This document shows, piece after piece, positions 60,607 to 64,000 of a stretch of 64,000 bases of DNA. The stretch is from positions 186,001-250,000 of the forward strand of contig NZ_JAERSD010000003.1 of assembly GCF_017912555.1 (NCBI RefSeq), in the 5' to 3' direction. Each line of letters begins with the position of its first letter. Position 1 is the first letter of the stretch. The position numbers were made by a program, and so were the translations under genes. Under the pieces are notes generated by a model. That model saw only the letters and a list, made by a program, of their open reading frames with translations, did not search any database and was not told the origin of the DNA. This stretch comes from Bacillus sp. REN3. GTDB lineage: Bacteria; Bacillota; Bacilli; Bacillales; Cytobacillaceae.

Positions 60607-61425
60607 ATGTTCAAAGGTTTTTATACAGCAGCTTCCGGAATGTACGCCCAGCAGCGTAGGACGGAGATGCTGACAAACAATATGTCGAATGCAAATACAC
60701 CGGGATACAAAGCCGACCAGGCCGCAATGAGAGCCTTCCCTGAAATGCTGCTCCAGCGTTTCGATAAGGAGCGGGTCCCGACTGAAAACGGCTTAACCCT
60801 GCCGTTCAACAAAGAAGTTGGCAGGATCAATACAGGAGTATACCTGCAGGAAGCGATTCCGAAATTCATCCAGGGCGATTTGCGTGAAACAGGAAGGCAG
60901 TCGGACGTTGCCCTTCTTGATATCACAATGCCGGAAAATGGCTCGGTGTTCTTCACTGTCCGTCACCCTGATGGCGGGACCGGCTATACCCGGAACGGGA
61001 ATTTAACCGTCGATGGCCAGGGATTCTTAACAACAGGCAGCGGCCATTATATCCTCGACACAGCCGGGAATCGGATCCAGCTTTCAAGCGACCGTTTTAC
61101 CATCAGTGAGGGCGGCGTCCTGACTGGAGAAAAAGGGGAAAGGGCGGTTCTAGGAATCGGCTTTGCGAACAATCCGTTACGATTGAAGAAAGAAGGCGAC
61201 GGCCTGTTCCGGACGGAAGACAACGCCCCGCTTCCGAATGCCTTCGAAGCAGCAGGCGTGCGATTCAGGATGCAGCAAGGTTTTCTTGAGCAATCGAATG
61301 TCGATGTCAGCAAGACGATGACCGATATGATGACGGCTTACCGAGCTTTCGAGGCCAACCAGAAAATCCTCCAGGCATACGACCGCAGCATGGATAAAGC
61401 AGCGAATGAAATCGGCAGGCTCTAA
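60607..61425 (+). CDS. flhO: Flagellar hook-basal body protein FlhO
   Basis: FlgG/FlgF-like rod protein, 272 residues. The N-terminal GFYTAASGMYAQQRRTEMLTNNMSNANTPGYK and the C-terminal LEQSNVDVSKTMTDMMTAYRAFEANQKILQAYD are the paired heptad motifs of axial flagellar proteins. Central TRNGNLTVDGQGFLTTGSG is the FlgG-type beta domain. ATG after GAGGTGG. B. subtilis has flhO and flhP in this location and they form part of the rod. Confidence 0.93.
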   Translation: MFKGFYTAASGMYAQQRRTEMLTNNMSNANTPGYKADQAAMRAFPEMLLQRFDKERVPTENGLTLPFNKEVGRINTGVYLQEAIPKFIQGDLRETGRQSDVALLDITMPENGSVFFTVRHPDGGTGYTRNGNLTVDGQGFLTTGSGHYILDTAGNRIQLSSDRFTISEGGVLTGEKGERAVLGIGFANNPLRLKKEGDGLFRTEDNAPLPNAFEAAGVRFRMQQGFLEQSNVDVSKTMTDMMTAYRAFEANQKILQAYDRSMDKAANEIGRL

Positions 61426-61500
61426 AAGCTAGTTGAAAAATGACTCCCGCATTTTGGATGATCACTATTCAAGGACCCAGTCCTGGGATTGAGGGATAAA

Positions 61501-62349
61501 ATGAACAGAACAATGATTACAGCAACCAATACATTGTCCCAGCTGCAAAAGCAGATGGACATCATCAGCCATAACCTGGCCAATATCGATACAGCTGGCT
61601 ACAAGCGGCGCGAGGCATCCTTCACGGATTTGCTTGTACAGGAGTTCCGCAACCAGCCGATTGACCGGCTCGAACCGCAAAACCGGATGACCCCTTTTTA
61701 TATCCGACAGGGAACAGGTGCAAGGCTTGGACAGGTACAAATGAATTTGGCGCAGGGAAGCCTCAAATCAACGGGGCGCGACCTTGATACGGCTTTTACG
61801 GCAGAGGGCCAGTTTTACCGTGTGATGGTACCAAATGAAAAAGGCGGTACCGATATGAGGCTGACAAGGAATGGCGCGCTTTATTTATCTCCCGTTTCGG
61901 AAAATGAAACCATGCTTGTCAACAGCGATGGCCATGCAATCCTGAATGAAAGCGGACAGCCGATCACGATAGCTGGCAACGTAAAAACCATCAAAATCAA
62001 CGAAACTGGCCAATTCACGGCTGAATTTTATAATGGTACAACACAGACAGTGAATCTTAGTGTAGTATTAGTAGAGAAACCGCAATTTTTGGAGCAAAAA
62101 GGCGGGAACCTCCTCGGGCTGCCTGACAATCTGGCCGACCTGGGGGTAACGGAAGAGCAGATATTAACACAGCTGACGGGCCCTCAGAGGAACCGTATCT
62201 CGGTCCAGCAGGGTTCACTCGAGCAATCCAATGTTGACATGAGCAAAGAAATGACGGACTTGATCAATGTCCAGCGCGGATACCAGTTCCACGCCAAGTC
62301 CATCACCCTTGCCGACCAAATGCTCGGGCTGGTGAACGGAATCAGGTAA
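61501..62349 (+). CDS. flhP: Flagellar hook-basal body protein FlhP
   Basis: Rod protein paralogous to FlhO, 282 residues from the ATG at 61501 (after GAGGGAT); an upstream TTG at 61489 would overlap that site. N-terminal NTLSQLQKQMDIISHNLANIDTAGYKRRE and C-terminal LEQSNVDMSKEMTDLINVQRGYQF are typical. The gene follows flhO by 75 nt and is expected to be cotranscribed with it. Confidence 0.92.
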   Translation: MNRTMITATNTLSQLQKQMDIISHNLANIDTAGYKRREASFTDLLVQEFRNQPIDRLEPQNRMTPFYIRQGTGARLGQVQMNLAQGSLKSTGRDLDTAFTAEGQFYRVMVPNEKGGTDMRLTRNGALYLSPVSENETMLVNSDGHAILNESGQPITIAGNVKTIKINETGQFTAEFYNGTTQTVNLSVVLVEKPQFLEQKGGNLLGLPDNLADLGVTEEQILTQLTGPQRNRISVQQGSLEQSNVDMSKEMTDLINVQRGYQFHAKSITLADQMLGLVNGIR

Positions 62350-62364
62350 GAAGGGAAGAAAGAA

Positions 62365-62625
62365 ATGACGTTGAACAAGAATAATCAAGAAGCATTGACG
62401 CGTGACCAGGTAAAAGAAGAGAAACAGTCGCGCGAAAAAAAGAAAAGAATCCGGGTTCGCCTTATTCCGATCTGGCTTCGGATTATCATTGTCATTCTCC
62501 TTCTCGGAGCAAGCATCGTGTTAGGAGCGATGTTTGGCTACGCCGTGATGGGCGGCGGGAAAGCAAAAGATGTATTTGAAAAATCAACATGGACCCATAT
62601 TATAGATCTGGTTGATAAAGAATAG
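62365..62625 (+). CDS. EpuA-family membrane protein (annotated RNA polymerase subunit beta-associated)
   Basis: 86 residues. A charged N-terminus (KEEKQSREKKKRIRVRLIP) precedes one membrane helix (about 44-67, WLRIIIVILLLGASIVLGAMFG) and a short tail ending TWTHIIDLVDKE. The family (EpuA/DNA-directed RNA polymerase subunit beta, PF11772) commonly lies between flhP and fabZ in Bacillaceae. Despite the name no RNA polymerase role is established. It starts 15 nt after flhP. Confidence 0.8.
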   Translation: MTLNKNNQEALTRDQVKEEKQSREKKKRIRVRLIPIWLRIIIVILLLGASIVLGAMFGYAVMGGGKAKDVFEKSTWTHIIDLVDKE

Positions 62626-62636
62626 ATGTTAGATTA

Positions 62637-62663
62637 GAGGAAGGGGCCGCTCTTCCTCTTTTT
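62637..62663 (+). terminator. Terminator after the EpuA-like gene
   Basis: GAGGAAG and CTTCCTC arms followed by TTTTT, 11 nt after the stop. Confidence 0.85.
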
Positions 62664-62833
62664 AATAGGGATAACATGGCGATTTACGACCAGTGGACGC
62701 CCGGTGATAGTTCATGCAGCATTCAAAAAAAGTCTCGAAACGTGCTGGGGCGGAATCAAAAATACAGCAATCCTACAAAAAAGCCTGGAATCGGCATAAA
62801 GCGAATCCGAGTGGCTGCAACGATAGGAAGTAA

Positions 62834-62862
62834 CAAAGGAAGAATATTTTTCTTCCTTTTTG
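62834..62862 (+). terminator. Terminator-like hairpin before fabZ
   Basis: AAGGAAGAA and TTCTTCCTT arms around TATT, followed by TTT. It lies in the 297-nt space before fabZ. No gene is supported in 62664-62833. Confidence 0.6.
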
Positions 62863-62921
62863 TTTGCGCTTTTTAGTACAATGGTATTAAGCACCTAATA
62901 TTAATAGGAGGTACTAAAAAG

Positions 62922-63344
62922 ATGCTTGATATCACCCAAATCAAAGAAATCATTCCCCACCGTTATCCATTCCTGCTCGTTGATAAAATTCTCGAAATCG
63001 AAGAAGGCAAAAGAGCTGTTGGCATTAAAAACGTTTCGGCCAATGAAGAGTTCTTTAACGGTCATTTCCCGGAATATCCCGTCATGCCAGGCGTGCTGAT
63101 TGTTGAAGCCCTTGCGCAGGTTGGGGCCGTTGCCGTCCTGAAGCTTGAAGAAAATCGCGGGAAGATCGGCTTCTTCGCCGGAATTGACAACTGCCGTTTT
63201 AAAAGGCAGGTGAAACCGGGGGACCAGCTTCGGCTAGAGGTTGAAATGACCAGGCTGAGAGGGCCAATCGGGAAAGGTAAAGCGATCGCCACCGTTGAAG
63301 GCGAAGTCGCCTGCGAAGCCGAAATCACATTTGCAATAAAATAA
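62922..63344 (+). CDS. fabZ: 3-hydroxyacyl-ACP dehydratase
   Basis: FabZ dehydrates 3-hydroxyacyl-ACP to trans-2-enoyl-ACP in fatty acid elongation. 140 residues. The hot-dog fold with active-site [20 protein letters not shown] (His48, Glu62) and the starting [17 protein letters not shown] are conserved. The ATG follows AGGAGG by 8 nt. It lies downstream of flhP as in B. subtilis (ywpB). Confidence 0.97.
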   Translation: MLDITQIKEIIPHRYPFLLVDKILEIEEGKRAVGIKNVSANEEFFNGHFPEYPVMPGVLIVEALAQVGAVAVLKLEENRGKIGFFAGIDNCRFKRQVKPGDQLRLEVEMTRLRGPIGKGKAIATVEGEVACEAEITFAIK

Positions 63345-63350
63345 TTGACG

Positions 63351-63379
63351 AGCCGAACCGGTTGTATGGTTCGGCTTTT
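63351..63379 (+). terminator. Terminator after fabZ
   Basis: Perfect AGCCGAACC and GGTTCGGCT arms followed by TTTT, 6 nt after the stop. Confidence 0.85.
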
Positions 63380-63543
63380 CGATGTCTTCGGCGGCTGCCT
63401 GGGAGGATTCAGTCCCCTCTTTAAATGACAAAAAATACAAAATTAATTTCATTGTCATGCAAGTTTTTTACATTGATGGGCAACATAACAGCAGACCATG
63501 CAACAGGTCTTAAAAATTTTTCCAACAGAAAGGGGCTTTTTTT

Positions 63544-63867
63544 ATGAAGAAAAAGCTGATGATGCTCATTTGTGGATCGTTGCTGTCTGCGATGTTCCTT
63601 GCTGGATGCGCCAATGACAATCAAGAGCCGCCGCCGAACGACAATAATAACATCGATAATCCAGCAGACAATGATAACTTCAATGACAATAATAATGACA
63701 ACAACGGAAATGTCGATGACGACGGCATAATCGACGATAACAACAACGACAACAATGACATCAACACGGATAACGACGGCGACTTGATGGAGGATGACAA
63801 CACACCAGGGGAAGACCCAGTCGAAGACAGGCTTGACATGAACGACGAAGACAATAAAGACAGGTAG
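63544..63867 (+). CDS. Asn/Asp-rich lipoprotein, unknown function
   Basis: 107 residues. The signal peptide MKKKLMMLICGSLLSAMFLAGC gives lipobox LAGC (Cys22). The mature part is extreme in composition: Asn, Asp and Glu make up most residues (NDNNNIDNPADNDNFNDNNN). No family was recognised. Acidic lipoproteins of this type could bind cations, but that is a guess. Ribosome site AAAGGGG at 63530-63536. Confidence 0.75.
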   Translation: MKKKLMMLICGSLLSAMFLAGCANDNQEPPPNDNNNIDNPADNDNFNDNNNDNNGNVDDDGIIDDNNNDNNDINTDNDGDLMEDDNTPGEDPVEDRLDMNDEDNKDR

Positions 63868-63874
63868 GACAAAA

Positions 63875-63906
63875 GGGCAGGAGCCATTCCTGCCCAATTT
63901 CTTTTA
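63875..63906 (+). terminator. Terminator after the Asn/Asp-rich lipoprotein
   Basis: GGGCAGGA and TCCTGCCC arms around GCCAT, followed by AATTTCTTTT. Confidence 0.75.
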
Positions 63907-63907
63907 A

Positions 63908-63933
63908 ATAAAAAACCCCAGCCGAATAGCTGG
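63908..63933 (-). terminator. Terminator of the minus-strand gene at the right edge
   Basis: On the minus strand CCAGC/GCTGG arms are followed by GGTTTTTT, just after the stop of the partial gene at 63942. Confidence 0.7.
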
Positions 63934-63941
63934 AGCCGGTT

Positions 63942-64000
63942 CTATATTTTTTTCGCAACTGGTACTTTCGGGCGCGAAACCATCTTCTCCTTGAATTCAT
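63942..64000 (-). CDS. Partial C-terminus of an unidentified protein
   Basis: Only the last 18 codons and a stop are in the window (EFKEKMVSRPKVPVAKKI). A proper terminator follows on the minus strand, so this is probably a real gene end. In Bacillus genomes a ywpF-like gene is often found near fabZ, but the fragment is too short to identify. Confidence 0.5.
   Translation of the reverse strand, partial: EFKEKMVSRPKVPVAKKI

Noticed and set aside
62676-62876. 66-residue frame before fabZ
   Set aside because: It has no ribosome site, crosses a terminator-like hairpin and ends in FFFLFVCAF made by the T-run.

Overview
The window comes from an endospore-forming, flagellated, respiring member of the Bacillaceae. 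The gene order (atp operon, nuoA-N, ywmB-murA-spoIID, spoIIQ, spoIIID ... mbl-flhO-flhP-fabZ) and the protein sequences point to the Bacillus/Mesobacillus/Neobacillus group; the genus cannot be fixed from sequence alone. No rRNA, tRNA, CRISPR array or transposase was seen.

Layout. 1-5.8 kb: 3' six genes of the F1Fo ATP synthase operon (atpF-H-A-G-D-C), ending in a clear terminator. 5.8-7.1 kb: repeat-filled intergenic region with a sigma-A promoter. 7.1-17.7 kb: an eleven-gene complex I operon (nuoA-D, nuoH-N) without the NADH-oxidising nuoEFG module and with a NuoC carrying a ~245-residue Ala/Lys-rich extension. 18-22 kb: ywzB-like, ywmB, murA, spoIID. 22-28 kb: NERD-domain nuclease, a 1-kb degenerate repeat array, VanZ-like protein, spoIIQ, and a pbpC-type penicillin-binding lipoprotein. 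28.8-34 kb: small membrane protein, DUF4212/sodium-solute symporter pair, cyclic-nucleotide/CBS/DUF294 protein and a DnaQ-like exonuclease, then three 129-bp repeats. 34.3-35.8 kb: LysM protein and spoIIID.

35.8-58.8 kb is an accessory island lying between spoIIID and mbl, genes that are adjacent in B. subtilis. It encodes a type VII (WXG100) secretion system: EssC/YukBA ATPase, YukD/EsaB, two WXG100 proteins and a divergent WXG-like coiled-coil protein, with a regulatory/cell-surface module of FHA protein, PP2C phosphatase, membrane Ser/Thr kinase, a membrane protein with repeated TTxL-type threonine motifs and a 1608-residue Ig-repeat membrane protein. No EssA, EssB/YukC or EsaA/YueB was recognised. 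Two toxin-type cassettes sit in the island: lipoprotein + lipase with a C-terminal LXG/WXG-like helical domain + small helical partner. They resemble the reverse-LXG lipase toxin/immunity arrangement described for S. aureus TslA. The second cassette is damaged or phase-variable: a nonsense codon in the small partner and a -1 frame break at an A8 tract in the lipase.

59.4-64 kb returns to core chromosome: mbl, flhO, flhP, an EpuA-type RNAP-associated membrane protein, fabZ, an Asn/Asp-rich lipoprotein and the 3' end of a minus-strand gene.

A recurring theme is repetitive DNA: three separate arrays with a ~21-nt period, two of which share a 13-nt core in opposite orientation, plus 129-, 42-, 39- and 12-bp tandem repeats and two families of dispersed palindromic intergenic elements.
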